DNA of 64,000 nt, from NCBI RefSeq assembly GCF_008704205.1, contig NZ_VXLC01000030.1, forward strand, positions 1 to 64,000. Direction: 5' to 3'. A program made the translations under genes and the position numbers. Each line of letters opens with the position of its first letter. Within the stretch, counting starts at the first letter, position 1. Below the pieces are notes generated by a model. The model was given only the letters and a program-made list of their open reading frames with translations, did not search any database and had not been told where the DNA came from. Below, one piece after another: positions 28,933 to 37,487 of this stretch. The stretch is from Nocardia colli. Its GTDB lineage: Bacteria > Actinomycetota > Actinomycetes > Mycobacteriales > Mycobacteriaceae.

Positions 28933-29631
28933 CTAAGCCGGGGTGTTCGCGGTGGCCGCGGACGCGAGTGCGCCGATGATCGGCGCGGAATCGGCGACCC
29001 AGCCGAAGATGCCGCCCTGCGCGGCGATCATCGCCAGCCCGGCCCGCTGGAAGTCGGGGAAATACGAACCGACACAGTCGGATACGACCAAGCAGTCATA
29101 ACCACGGTCGTTCGCTTCGCGCACCGTCGTGTGCACGCACACCTCGGTGGTGACGCCGGTGACCAGGAGTGATTCGATCGAGTTCTGCTGGAGGACCGCC
29201 GCGAGATCGGTGGCGTAGAACGCGCCCTTGCCCGGCTTGTCGATCACCACTTCGCCGGCCAGCGGGGTCAATTCGTCGATGATGTCGTGGCCGTACTCGC
29301 CGCGGATGAGGATGCGCCCGAACCGGCCGGGATCGCCGATGCGCTGAGTCGGGTTGCCCCGCTGCAGCTTTGCCGGTGGACAGTCCGACAGATCCGGTAG
29401 GTGGCCCTCGCGGGTGTGGATCACCGCAAGCCCCGCCGCGCGGGCCGCGGCGAGCAGCCGGGCCAGCGGATCGATCACGGTCCGCAGCAGCGCCACGTCG
29501 TTGCCGAGGCTTTCCCCGAATCCGCCGGGGAGCAGGAAGTCGCGCTGCATGTCGATCACGAGCAGGGCGGTGGTGTACGGATCGAAGGCGAATGGTGTCG
29601 GTTGGGCCGGAATGTGTTGTACTGCGGTCAT
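28933..29631 (-). CDS. biuH: Biuret hydrolase-type isochorismatase-fold cysteine hydrolase
   Basis: 232-residue cysteine hydrolase that deaminates biuret to allophanate in characterised homologues. The triad is Asp27 (VIDMQRD), Lys132 (IDKPGKGAF) and Cys165 (TEVCVHTTVRE). Gln205 in AAQGGIFGW matches the biuret-specific Gln of rhizobial BiuH, with a constant offset of about 10 from its D36/K142/C175/Q215 as I recall them. It is ATGA-coupled to an allophanate hydrolase, which supports the assignment. Other N-carbamoyl amidohydrolases are possible. Confidence 0.82.
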   Translation of the reverse strand: MTAVQHIPAQPTPFAFDPYTTALLVIDMQRDFLLPGGFGESLGNDVALLRTVIDPLARLLAAARAAGLAVIHTREGHLPDLSDCPPAKLQRGNPTQRIGDPGRFGRILIRGEYGHDIIDELTPLAGEVVIDKPGKGAFYATDLAAVLQQNSIESLLVTGVTTEVCVHTTVREANDRGYDCLVVSDCVGSYFPDFQRAGLAMIAAQGGIFGWVADSAPIIGALASAATANTPA

Positions 29632-31016
29632 CTTCGTTCTTTCTGTACGAGCCGGATATCCAGGTGCGCCTCAGCCAGGCGCGGCTCGTCGAGGATTCGG
29701 GCGGCCGCCGCGAGCACCGTGTCGTCGGCGAGTGCGGGTCCGAAGACCATCGCCGAGACGGGGCGGCCGTCCGAGGTCGTGCCGACCGGCACCGCGATGG
29801 CGGTGAGGTCGAGCAGGTTGCCGAAATGGGTGTAGTGACCCAGCATCGTGTTGGTGTCGATGGGGTTGGCGAGCACCTCGCCGATCGTGCAGGTGGTGCC
29901 GATCGTCGGAACGACCATGACGTCGCAGTCGGCCCACATCCGGGCGACCACCGCACGCAGCTCCTGTAGCTGCTGCTGGGCGCGGAACACGTCGACCGCA
30001 TTGAATTCATAACCGCTGGTGAGGATCTCGCGGATGACCGGCAGGATCGACTCGGGATGTTCGTCGAGGAAATCGCCGAACTCGACGAGTCGCTCGGCGA
30101 CCCAGGGGCCTTGGTACAGCAAGGCGCCCGCGTCCAGAAACGGCGTCAGTGTGGTTGGCACGCAGTCGAATCCGAGCCCGTACAGGCGGTCGCGCACGCC
30201 GAGGTGCGCGGTGCGGAAGGCCTCGTCGCCGAAGAACTCCAGCTCCGATTCGGCGGGCAGCCCGACCCGGATGGGTCCGCCGCGGTACCGCGCTCCGCGC
30301 GCTCGGCTCCACGGGTCGGCCGGATCCGGGGCGGCGATCACCGCGAACACCCGGTCCAGATCTTCGATTCGCGACGCCATCAGCGTCAGGCAGTCGAGCG
30401 ACTTGCACGCGGGCACGAGCCCGACCGTGCTGATCAGTCCGCGCGACGGCTTCCAGCCGAGGATTCCGTTGAGCGCGGCCGGAACTCGGCCCGAGCCCGC
30501 GGTGTCGGTGGCGACACAGAACGGCACCTGACCGAGGGCGACGGCCAGCGCGGACCCCGAGCTGGAACCGCCAGAGATCAGGTCGCCGCCGAAGACGCTG
30601 CGCGGCATCGGGTACGGGGTTCTGGTCCCGTTCAAGCCGGTCGCGAACTGGTCGAGATTGGTCTTGCCGACGTAGAGCGCGCCCGCGTCGAGCAGGCGCC
30701 GCACCGCGGGCGCGGTTTCGGTGGCTACATAGGCGAAGTCGGGACAGGCCAGCGTGGTCGGCCGGCCCGCGACGTCGATGCTGTCCTTGACCCCGAACGG
30801 CACGCCGTAGAGCGGAAGGGTGCGGGCGCCCGGCCGGCGCTCGAGTTCCGCGGCAGCGGCGAGCAGCTCTGCGCGCGGCACCGGGGTGATCCAGGTGCCG
30901 TCGGCGCCCCGCGCCTCGATGGCATCCGCGACCCGCGCCACGGTGCTGCTCGGCGAGCCGCTGCCGCTTTCGTGCGAGGCGAGAATCTCCGCGACAGTGG
31001 GCCCTGGATTTCGCAT
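29628..31016 (-). CDS. atzF: Allophanate hydrolase (amidase-signature domain only)
   Basis: 462-residue amidase-signature enzyme that splits allophanate to CO2 and ammonia. Triad: Lys in YGVPFGVKDSID, cis-Ser in SGGSSSGSAL and Ser nucleophile in TDTAGSGRVPA. The GVKDSIDVAGRPTT stretch is typical of AtzF/urea-amidolyase allophanate hydrolases. It ends after the amidase domain, lacking the roughly 130-residue C-terminal domain of full-length AtzF (about 600 aa). ATG 31016 has no clear Shine-Dalgarno. It is the first gene of the biuret operon, divergent from the DUF2277 gene. Confidence 0.85.
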   Translation of the reverse strand: MRNPGPTVAEILASHESGSGSPSSTVARVADAIEARGADGTWITPVPRAELLAAAAELERRPGARTLPLYGVPFGVKDSIDVAGRPTTLACPDFAYVATETAPAVRRLLDAGALYVGKTNLDQFATGLNGTRTPYPMPRSVFGGDLISGGSSSGSALAVALGQVPFCVATDTAGSGRVPAALNGILGWKPSRGLISTVGLVPACKSLDCLTLMASRIEDLDRVFAVIAAPDPADPWSRARGARYRGGPIRVGLPAESELEFFGDEAFRTAHLGVRDRLYGLGFDCVPTTLTPFLDAGALLYQGPWVAERLVEFGDFLDEHPESILPVIREILTSGYEFNAVDVFRAQQQLQELRAVVARMWADCDVMVVPTIGTTCTIGEVLANPIDTNTMLGHYTHFGNLLDLTAIAVPVGTTSDGRPVSAMVFGPALADDTVLAAAARILDEPRLAEAHLDIRLVQKERR

Positions 31017-31142
31017 TTGTCGATTGTCGGCAGCATGTGTGAAGCGGACGGCTTCGCAATGTATCCGCTGTGTTAGGTGTTCTGGGCGGTGTGTACGGCT
31101 GCTGCACTGCTGTGTGTCGGTGCGGCGGATTAGCCTCGGGGT

Positions 31143-31424
31143 ATGTGCCGAAACATCACTGCCCTGCGGGGGCTGGAGCCCGCGGCGACGCCGGAGGAGA
31201 TCCAGGCCGCCGCGCTGCAATACGTACGTAAGGTCGGCGGGTTGTCGAGCATCTCGGCCGCGACCCAGCCTGCGGTCGATGCCGCGGTCGCCGACATCGC
31301 CGCGATCACCACCCGCCTGCTCGACCAACTGCCGGATCGCAAGGTGCCGCCGAAGTCGGTGCCGCCGCTGCGCCGCCCGGAGGTGCAGGCGCGGATCCAG
31401 GCCAGGGCGCACTCGCACGACTAG
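31143..31424 (+). CDS. DUF2277 family protein
   Basis: 93-residue soluble helical protein beginning MCRNITAL, with AALQYVRKVGG in the middle and a basic C-terminus. This matches DUF2277, a small actino-/proteobacterial family of unknown function. The conserved N-terminal Cys-Arg-Asn is intact. It is monocistronic and divergent from the biuret operon across about 126 bp. Confidence 0.85.
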   Translation: MCRNITALRGLEPAATPEEIQAAALQYVRKVGGLSSISAATQPAVDAAVADIAAITTRLLDQLPDRKVPPKSVPPLRRPEVQARIQARAHSHD

Positions 31425-31485
31425 TCGTCGGCCTCGGCATCGGTCGCTGTGCGCGGGTGCGTTCGGCGAACGCGCGCCTGCTATC

Positions 31486-31500
31486 TTGAACGTCGTTCAA
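31486..31500. promoter_or_regulatory. BioQ-type operator in front of bioY
   Basis: TTGAACGTCGTTCAA: 7-bp perfect arms around one base. It matches the TGAAC-N3-GTTCA core reported for the TetR repressor BioQ of biotin genes in Corynebacterium and mycobacteria. It overlaps a plausible -10 (TATCTT) and lies 23 bp before the bioY start. It suggests biotin-responsive repression of the whole downstream operon. Confidence 0.75.
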
Positions 31501-31523
31501 GCTGGTAGTTGGAGGAAGTCGTC

Positions 31524-32108
31524 GTGGACGGTGTCGAGAACCCTCGTCGTTCGAGAGTTGCCTTTTCCGCGCGGGACATCGCGCAGGTAGCGGTCTTCGC
31601 CGCGCTGATCGCGGCGATGGGACTGCCGGGCGCGATCACGGTCGGATTCAGCGGTGTGCCGATCACGGTGCAGACGCTCGGCGTCATCCTGGCCGGCGCG
31701 GTGCTCGGTGCGCGCAAGGGGACGGCCGCGGTGCTGGTGTTCCTAGGGCTGACGTTGATCGGGTTGCCGCTGCTCTCGGGTGGTCGCACGGGCCTGACCG
31801 CGATGGCCGGGCCGAGCGCCGGATACCTCGGCGGCTGGGCGCCCGCGGCGCTGGTCATCGGTCTGCTCACCGCCCGGATCCTGCCCAAGTACCCGCTGGT
31901 GCTGGGCCTGCTGATCAACGCGCTCGGCGGGATCCTGGTCATTTATCTCTTCGGCACGCTCGGGCTGCTGCTGCGCACCGATCTGGACTTCGCGCACGCG
32001 GTCAGCACCAACTTCGCGTTCATTCCGGGCGATCTGGCCAAGGTTGTGGTCGCGACGGTGGTCGCCAAGGGTGTGCACCGCGCGTACCCCGGTCTGATTC
32101 GTGCGTAG
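31524..32108 (+). CDS. bioY: Biotin ECF transporter S component BioY
   Basis: 194-residue integral membrane protein with about six hydrophobic segments, including the family stretch GFSGVPITVQTLGVILAG and GPSAGYLGGW. It is the substrate-capture subunit for biotin. GTG 31524 is chosen because GGAGG at 31511-31515 sits 8 nt upstream; a TTG further up would overlap that site. Its stop overlaps the next gene by 8 nt. The EcfA and EcfT subunits are encoded downstream in the same operon, and a BioQ-like palindrome precedes it. Confidence 0.93.
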   Translation: MDGVENPRRSRVAFSARDIAQVAVFAALIAAMGLPGAITVGFSGVPITVQTLGVILAGAVLGARKGTAAVLVFLGLTLIGLPLLSGGRTGLTAMAGPSAGYLGGWAPAALVIGLLTARILPKYPLVLGLLINALGGILVIYLFGTLGLLLRTDLDFAHAVSTNFAFIPGDLAKVVVATVVAKGVHRAYPGLIRA

Positions 32109-33216
32109 TCCGGAGCTCGGTGGGTCCGGCCAGCAGCCGGCCATCGAATTCGACGGCCGCACTTACAGTTACGCGCGGCTCGACCGTGCGATCGATGAGT
32201 GGATCGAGCGGGACACCGCGGTTGTGTACGACGCGTCGGCGCTGCCGGTTCCGGATGCGTTGATCTGCGTCTGTGCGGCGGCTCGGCGGGGGGTGCCGGT
32301 GATCGTCGAGAATCCCGAGGCGCGTTCGGCTCGGGCGGACCTTCCGGAGTCGGCGTTTCTGCTGGTGACGACGTCGGGGTCGACGGGGTGTCCACGGCCG
32401 CTGGCCCGTACCGCCGCGTCCTGGTACGACAGCTTTCCGGCGTTCACCACGATCACCGGGGTCGAAGCCACGGACCGGGTGCTCATCACGGGGCCCTTGC
32501 ACGCGACCATGCATCTGTTCGGCGCGCTGCATGCGTTGTGGCGGGGCGCGTGCGTGACCGACGATCCGACGCGGGCCACGGTCGTGCATGCGGTGCCCGC
32601 GGTGCTTCGCGACGTGGTCGACCAGGCGCCGGAGCTGCGCACAGCCATCGTCGCGGGCATCGCCCTGGATGACGGCGCTCGTACGGCGGCAGGCAGGGTC
32701 TCGATTGTCGAGTACTACGGGTCGGCGGAGGTTTCGCTCGTCGCGGCTCGGCGGGTGCCGGAGCCGCTTCGATTGCTGGACGAGGTGGATGCCGAGGTAC
32801 GCGACGGGCTGCTTTACGTGCGGACCCCGTACCGCGTGCTGGGGGCTCCCGAATGGTTCGGCGTCGGTGACCTGGCCGAACTCGGTCCGGACCGTGAGCT
32901 TGTCGTTCGAGGCCGGGGCGAATCCGCGATCAATGTCGGCGGCACCACCGTCCTCGCCGAGGACGTCGAGCGCATTCTCGGGACGCTCGACGGGGTCGCC
33001 GCCGTGGCGGTGGTCGGGTCGCCACACGCGGTGTTCGGTGAGATCGTCACGGCCGCAGTGCAACTCGATGGCGTCGGGCTCGACGCGGTGCGGGCGCAGG
33101 CGCGCGGGCTGCTGATGAAAGAGGCGATGCCGCGACGCTGGGTGCCGCTGTCGACGCTGCCCCGGACCGCCAGTGGGAAGGTGGCTCGGGGTCAGCTGAA
33201 AGACTTGCTGGCATGA
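32101..33216 (+). CDS. Short class I adenylate-forming enzyme (acyl-CoA ligase-like)
   Basis: 371 residues, well below the roughly 500 of acyl-CoA ligases; the N-terminal part before the P-loop is only about 90 residues. Core motifs are present: TTSGSTGCPRP (A3, with Arg for the usual Lys), EYYGSAE (A5), GVGDLAEL (A7), GRGESAINVGG (A8) and the catalytic Lys in TASGKVARGQL (A10). It is coupled to bioY (8-nt overlap) and the thiolase (ATGA). Substrate unknown. Biotin, a vitamer or pimelate-type acids fit the context. Confidence 0.82.
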   Translation: MRSPELGGSGQQPAIEFDGRTYSYARLDRAIDEWIERDTAVVYDASALPVPDALICVCAAARRGVPVIVENPEARSARADLPESAFLLVTTSGSTGCPRPLARTAASWYDSFPAFTTITGVEATDRVLITGPLHATMHLFGALHALWRGACVTDDPTRATVVHAVPAVLRDVVDQAPELRTAIVAGIALDDGARTAAGRVSIVEYYGSAEVSLVAARRVPEPLRLLDEVDAEVRDGLLYVRTPYRVLGAPEWFGVGDLAELGPDRELVVRGRGESAINVGGTTVLAEDVERILGTLDGVAAVAVVGSPHAVFGEIVTAAVQLDGVGLDAVRAQARGLLMKEAMPRRWVPLSTLPRTASGKVARGQLKDLLA

Positions 33217-34340
33217 ACCCGGTTCCCGTGCTGGTAGCGCCGCGTCGAACGCCGATCGGCAATGCCGGGCACGGGTTCGCCGAGCTGACCACCACCGATC
33301 TGGCCGCGCCGGTGTTGCGCGAGGTGTTGTCGACGTTGCGCGGTGCGGGCGTCGAGGCCGCGGTGGACGATGTCGTGCTCGGCAATTGCCTGGGGCCCGG
33401 TGGGGACCCGGCCCGGAACGCGGCGTTGGCGGCGGGTTTCGGGGTCGAGGTTCCCGGGGTCACGGTGGATCGGCAGTGCGGGTCCGGGCTGGACGCGGTG
33501 ATGCAGGCGGCGCTGCGGGTGCGCGGCGGGGGAGACGAACTGATTCTGGCGGGCGGGGTCGAGTCGGCGAGCACCGCGCCGTGGCGATTCTGGCCGCCGG
33601 CCGCGGGGGCTGATCCGGTGCGGTACACCCGTGCTCCCTTTGCGCCGCAAGGCTTTCCGGATCCCGACATGGGGGTCGCGGCGGACGATTTGGCGCGAGT
33701 TCGGGGGATCAGCAGAGAGCGGCAGGACGCGTATGCGGCGCGTTCGCACAGTCTTGCTGCTGCTGCTGACTTTTCGGCGGAGATCGTGCCGATCGGGGAG
33801 GTGCGTCGCGACGAGCGCATCCGGGCGGGGATGACCGAGGCGCGGCTCGCGCGGTTGCGGCCCAGTTTCGGCGCTGAGGGGACGGCGACGGCGGGTAACT
33901 CGTGTGGCATTTCCGACGGGGCGGCCGTATTGGCCGTGACGACCGAGTCGCTGGCCGGTGGGTTGCCCGCGTTGCGGGTACTCGGGTCGGCGGTCGCCGG
34001 GTCCGATCCCGCCTACCCGGGGCTCGGGCCGGTTCCGGCTATCCGGAAGCTGTTGCGCCGCACGGGAGTCGACGTCGCGGAGCTGGGGATCGTCGAGATC
34101 ACCGAAGCTTTCGCCTCGGTGGTGCTCGCGGTGTCGGACGAGCTCGGGTTGGACGAATCGACGATCTGCCCGCAGGGCGGGGCGATCGCGATGGGGCATC
34201 CGTGGGGCGCGTCGGGAGCTATCTTGCTGGTGCGGTTGGCGAGTCAGATGCTGCGCGAGGGTGGGCCCGCGCTCGGGCTCGCCGCGTGTGCCATCGGCGG
34301 CGGGCAGGGTGTTGCGATGCTGGTGGAGCGTGTGGCATGA
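33213..34340 (+). CDS. Thiolase family protein
   Basis: 375-residue thiolase with nucleophilic Cys in DRQCGSGL, the His motif GHPWGASGA and the C-terminal Cys in AACAIGGGQG, so catalytically complete. It sits between an adenylating enzyme and ecfA with 4-nt overlaps. A thiolase inside a biotin-transport operon suggests beta-oxidation-type shortening of an acyl-CoA: the biotin side chain, or a precursor on the way to or from pimeloyl-CoA. This is inference. Confidence 0.87.
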   Translation: MNPVPVLVAPRRTPIGNAGHGFAELTTTDLAAPVLREVLSTLRGAGVEAAVDDVVLGNCLGPGGDPARNAALAAGFGVEVPGVTVDRQCGSGLDAVMQAALRVRGGGDELILAGGVESASTAPWRFWPPAAGADPVRYTRAPFAPQGFPDPDMGVAADDLARVRGISRERQDAYAARSHSLAAAADFSAEIVPIGEVRRDERIRAGMTEARLARLRPSFGAEGTATAGNSCGISDGAAVLAVTTESLAGGLPALRVLGSAVAGSDPAYPGLGPVPAIRKLLRRTGVDVAELGIVEITEAFASVVLAVSDELGLDESTICPQGGAIAMGHPWGASGAILLVRLASQMLREGGPALGLAACAIGGGQGVAMLVERVA

Positions 34341-35017
34341 GTGAGATCGTCTTCTCGTCGGTGACGCACAGTTTCGGTGAGCGAAAAGTACTGCGCGGCA
34401 TCGACCTTCGGATCACCGAGCGGCGGGTCGGCATCATCGGCGCGAACGGTTCGGGTAAGTCGACACTCGCGCGCATGATCAACGGGTTGCTCGCGCCGAC
34501 CTCGGGCACCGTCACGGTCGACGGCATCGACGCGGCGCGCAAGGGTGGGCAGGTGCGGCGCAAGGTCGGATTCGTATTCACCGACCCGGATACCCAGATC
34601 GTCATGCCGACGGTCGCCGAGGATCTCGCTTTCTCGTTGCGCAGAACAGGTTTGAGCAAGCAGGAGGTCGCGGCGCGGGTCGAGGAGATGCTGGTCCGGT
34701 TCCGGCTGCACGAGCACGGCGACCATCCCTCGCATCTGCTCTCCGGTGGGCAGAAGCAACTGCTCGCCATCGGCGCGGTCCTCATCCGCAGGCCCGAGGT
34801 GATCATTGCCGACGAGCCGACCACCCTGCTGGATCTGCGCAACGCCCGCGTCGTCGCCGACGCGCTGGACGCGATGGATCAGCAGGTGATCGTGGTGACC
34901 CACCAGCTCGCGCTGCTGGACAGTTTCGAGCGGGTCATCGTGATCGACGACGGACTCGTGGCCTTCGACGGAACGCCCGCCGCCGCCGTCCCCGCCTACC
35001 GGGAACTGGTCGAATGA
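34337..35017 (+). CDS. ecfA: ECF transporter ATPase subunit EcfA/BioM-type
   Basis: 226-residue ABC ATPase. Walker A GANGSGKST, Q-loop region FTDPDTQ, signature LSGGQKQ, Walker B VIIADEPTT and the H-loop in VTHQLALL. It powers BioY together with the EcfT encoded next (ATGA overlap). Only one ATPase gene is present, so the complex would use a homodimer, as in BioMNY. Confidence 0.92.
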   Translation: MSEIVFSSVTHSFGERKVLRGIDLRITERRVGIIGANGSGKSTLARMINGLLAPTSGTVTVDGIDAARKGGQVRRKVGFVFTDPDTQIVMPTVAEDLAFSLRRTGLSKQEVAARVEEMLVRFRLHEHGDHPSHLLSGGQKQLLAIGAVLIRRPEVIIADEPTTLLDLRNARVVADALDAMDQQVIVVTHQLALLDSFERVIVIDDGLVAFDGTPAAAVPAYRELVE

Positions 35018-35616
35018 TCGGGCTCTACCGTCCCGGCGACTCGCTGCTGCACCGAATGCCCGCCGGGGCAAAGCTGTTGCTGCTGATCGGGTCGATCGTG
35101 GCGGCAACTGTATTCGTGCGCAACCCGATCGAGGTCGGGGTCGTCGGTGTGCTGGTGGCCGGGTTGTTCGCGCTGGCCCGCATTCCCGTCGAAGTCGCTG
35201 TGGCGCAGCTGCGTCCGATGGTGTGGATGCTGCTGATCATCGCAGTGTTCCAGGTGCTGATCACCTCGCCCGCGCGAGCCGTCGTCGTGTGCGGGGTGCT
35301 GTTGATCTCGGTGGCGCTGGCCGCGCTGGTCACGCTGACCACCCGTGTGACCGACCTGCTCGACACCGTGACGCGCGCGCTCGGCCCGTTGCGCAGGTTC
35401 GGCGTCGACCCGGATCGCGTCGGTTTGCTTCTCGCGCTTGCCATCCGGTGTGTTCCCTTACTGGCCGGAATCGTGCACGATGTCGCAGAGGCACGGCGGG
35501 CGCGCGGCCTGCAATGGTCGATGACCGCGCTCGCGACGCCGGTACTGGTACGCGCGCTGCGCACCGCCGACGCGATGGGCGACGCCCTCGCCGCGAGAGG
35601 AGTCGACGATGACTGA
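35014..35616 (+). CDS. ecfT: ECF transporter transmembrane subunit EcfT/BioN-type
   Basis: 200-residue membrane protein with about five hydrophobic segments. The two cytoplasmic coupling motifs typical of EcfT are visible as EARRARGLQ and, near the C-terminus, ALAARGVDD. It overlaps ecfA by 4 nt and the following ligase gene by 8 nt. It completes the BioY-EcfA-EcfT biotin importer. Confidence 0.9.
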   Translation: MIGLYRPGDSLLHRMPAGAKLLLLIGSIVAATVFVRNPIEVGVVGVLVAGLFALARIPVEVAVAQLRPMVWMLLIIAVFQVLITSPARAVVVCGVLLISVALAALVTLTTRVTDLLDTVTRALGPLRRFGVDPDRVGLLLALAIRCVPLLAGIVHDVAEARRARGLQWSMTALATPVLVRALRTADAMGDALAARGVDDD

Positions 35617-37003
35617 GCTGCCGGCCGAGCGCATAGCCCGCCGCGTCACCGAATCACCGGACTCGCCCGCCATCATCTCCGCCCGCGAACGCATCGACTA
35701 CCGCGAATTCTGGACCCGCGTCACCCGCACCGCCGCCGGCCTCGACGGCATGAATCGCGTTGCGGTGCTACCCACTTCGGACATCGAATCACTGGTCGCC
35801 GTAACCGCGGCCATGCACGCAGGCGTCAGCATCGTTCTACTGCACCGGCACCTCATGCCCGAGCAGCTGGCTCGGGTCCTCGACCTCTCGAAACCGGGTG
35901 CGGTCGTCGCGTCGCCTCCGCAACACCGCCGACTGCGGAAGATGGGATACGACGGCGCAATTCAGACCGTCGCCGATTTGGAATCCGACGGCTCGACATC
36001 GCGCGTGTTGCCCGAGACCGAACTGCTCGTCGGCATCACGTCCGGCACTACCGGTGAACCGAAACTCTTCGTGCGCAACCAGCAATCCTGGGCCACCACC
36101 CTGGACCGCTCCGACGCCACCTTCGACATCGCGCCCCGCGACCTCGTCTCGACCCCCGGCGTCCTCGACCACACCCACTTCCTCTACGGCGCACTGCACG
36201 CGCTGACCCGAGGCGCGGCTGTCGACCTCCGACCGGTCCTCGAATCACTCGAAGACGGTGCGACACACCTGTATTCGGTGCCGACGATCGCCTGGGACAT
36301 CGTCCGGTCGGGCACCGGCCCGTACCCCGATGTCCGCGAGGTACTTTCGTCGGCGGCCCGCTGGCCACGCACGGGAAGACAATCGCTGCAAGAGATCCTG
36401 CCGAACGCCTCCCTCGTGCACTTCTATGGTGCCTCCGAACTGAGCTTCGTCTCCTTCGACCGAGGACTCGGGAACCCCGGCGAGAACTCGGCTGGTCAAC
36501 TCTTCGACGGCGTCGACATCGACATCCGCGACGGCCTCGTCTTCGTCCGCAGCGACATGCTCTTCGACGGCTACCTGACCGAAAGCGGCCTCGCCGACGG
36601 CCCGGTCGACGGGTGGATGTCGGTGGGGGACAGCGGTCAAATCCTCGGCAACGAACTCCACCTCTTCGGCCGAAGCAGCGAAATGCTCATCCGAGCCGGC
36701 CTCAACGTCGAACCCGCCGCCATCGAATCCGCCCTGACCGCCCTCCCCGGCATCACCGAAGCCGCCTGCATCGCCGTCCCCGACCCCCGCATGGGCGAGG
36801 CCCCCGCCGCCGCGATAGTCGTAGACGAGACCGCCCCCGACATCGACGAGATCTGGCGGCACCTCCGCGCAACCCTCCCCAGCCCGAGCATCCCGGTGCA
36901 GGTCCTCCTGCTCGACAGTCTCCCGCGCACACCGCGCGGAAAGCTCGACCGCCCCGCCCTCGCCTCAGCGCTCGAACGGGATCGCGTAAACCGGCGGACT
37001 TAG
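35609..37003 (+). CDS. Class I adenylate-forming enzyme (acyl-CoA ligase-like)
   Basis: 464-residue ANL-superfamily ligase. A3 ITSGTTGEPKLF, A5 HFYGASELS, A7 SVGDSGQI, A8 GRSSEMLIRAG and A10 Lys in TPRGKLDRP. It overlaps ecfT by 8 nt and ends the operon. Its 3' end is overlapped by 39 nt of the convergent hypothetical gene. This is the second adenylating enzyme of the cluster and the more complete of the two. Substrate unknown, presumably biotin-related. Confidence 0.85.
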   Translation: MTELPAERIARRVTESPDSPAIISARERIDYREFWTRVTRTAAGLDGMNRVAVLPTSDIESLVAVTAAMHAGVSIVLLHRHLMPEQLARVLDLSKPGAVVASPPQHRRLRKMGYDGAIQTVADLESDGSTSRVLPETELLVGITSGTTGEPKLFVRNQQSWATTLDRSDATFDIAPRDLVSTPGVLDHTHFLYGALHALTRGAAVDLRPVLESLEDGATHLYSVPTIAWDIVRSGTGPYPDVREVLSSAARWPRTGRQSLQEILPNASLVHFYGASELSFVSFDRGLGNPGENSAGQLFDGVDIDIRDGLVFVRSDMLFDGYLTESGLADGPVDGWMSVGDSGQILGNELHLFGRSSEMLIRAGLNVEPAAIESALTALPGITEAACIAVPDPRMGEAPAAAIVVDETAPDIDEIWRHLRATLPSPSIPVQVLLLDSLPRTPRGKLDRPALASALERDRVNRRT

Positions 37004-37387
37004 TGCCCCATAGGCGAAGTGCTCTTCATGATCGAGCACGAGGATCTGGACTGCCCCAGGCCGCTCGGCCACGACCACGACATCATCTTGTGCGGGGTAC
37101 CACAGGTCGTCGAAGCATTTGGCGAAGCGATCGAACCGCATGCGTACCGCTGTGGTGTCGGCAGGCCACGCGATCTCGACCCACTCGGATTGGGCGATCG
37201 GCAACGCCCGCAGCCACTCTCGAATCGCCTCCGGCTCGAGTTCGCCTACGTCCAACACTGTCTCCGAAGTCCTGAGTAGCTGCCGCACGGCACGCAGGCC
37301 GCCGGCCAGTGCGAGCAGCCGGTCGAAGTTCGTCCGGTCGTCGACTGCGCCGAGCCTGTTCAAGGTTTGCGCCAGCATCGGCGGCAT
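36965..37387 (-). CDS. Hypothetical protein
   Basis: 140-residue soluble protein of unknown family. No membrane segment or signal peptide; residues 55-110 are rich in Trp, Asp and Val (SEWVEIAWPAD, CFDDLWYPAQDDVVVV). ATG 37387 is preceded by AGGAGA at good spacing, which supports it as real. Its 3' end overlaps the convergent ligase gene by 39 nt. Confidence 0.7.
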   Translation of the reverse strand: MPPMLAQTLNRLGAVDDRTNFDRLLALAGGLRAVRQLLRTSETVLDVGELEPEAIREWLRALPIAQSEWVEIAWPADTTAVRMRFDRFAKCFDDLWYPAQDDVVVVAERPGAVQILVLDHEEHFAYGALSPPVYAIPFER

Positions 37388-37444
37388 CCTGCTCTCCTTC
37401 GCTCCCTACGTGAGGGATCGCACCGAGGGTACCCGGAGGTGCCA

Positions 37445-37478
37445 GTACAGATTGACGTGAATACAGAAATATCTGTAC
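37445..37478. promoter_or_regulatory. ArsR-family operator/promoter region
   Basis: Nested inverted repeats just before the arsR gene: GTACAGAT (37445-37452) with ATCTGTAC (37471-37478), and TACAGA-AATA-TCTGTA (37462-37477). A TTGACG at 37452-37457 could be the -35, so the operator would overlap the promoter, as usual for ArsR/SmtB repressors. Confidence 0.6.
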
Positions 37479-37487
37479 CGTCCAGGT

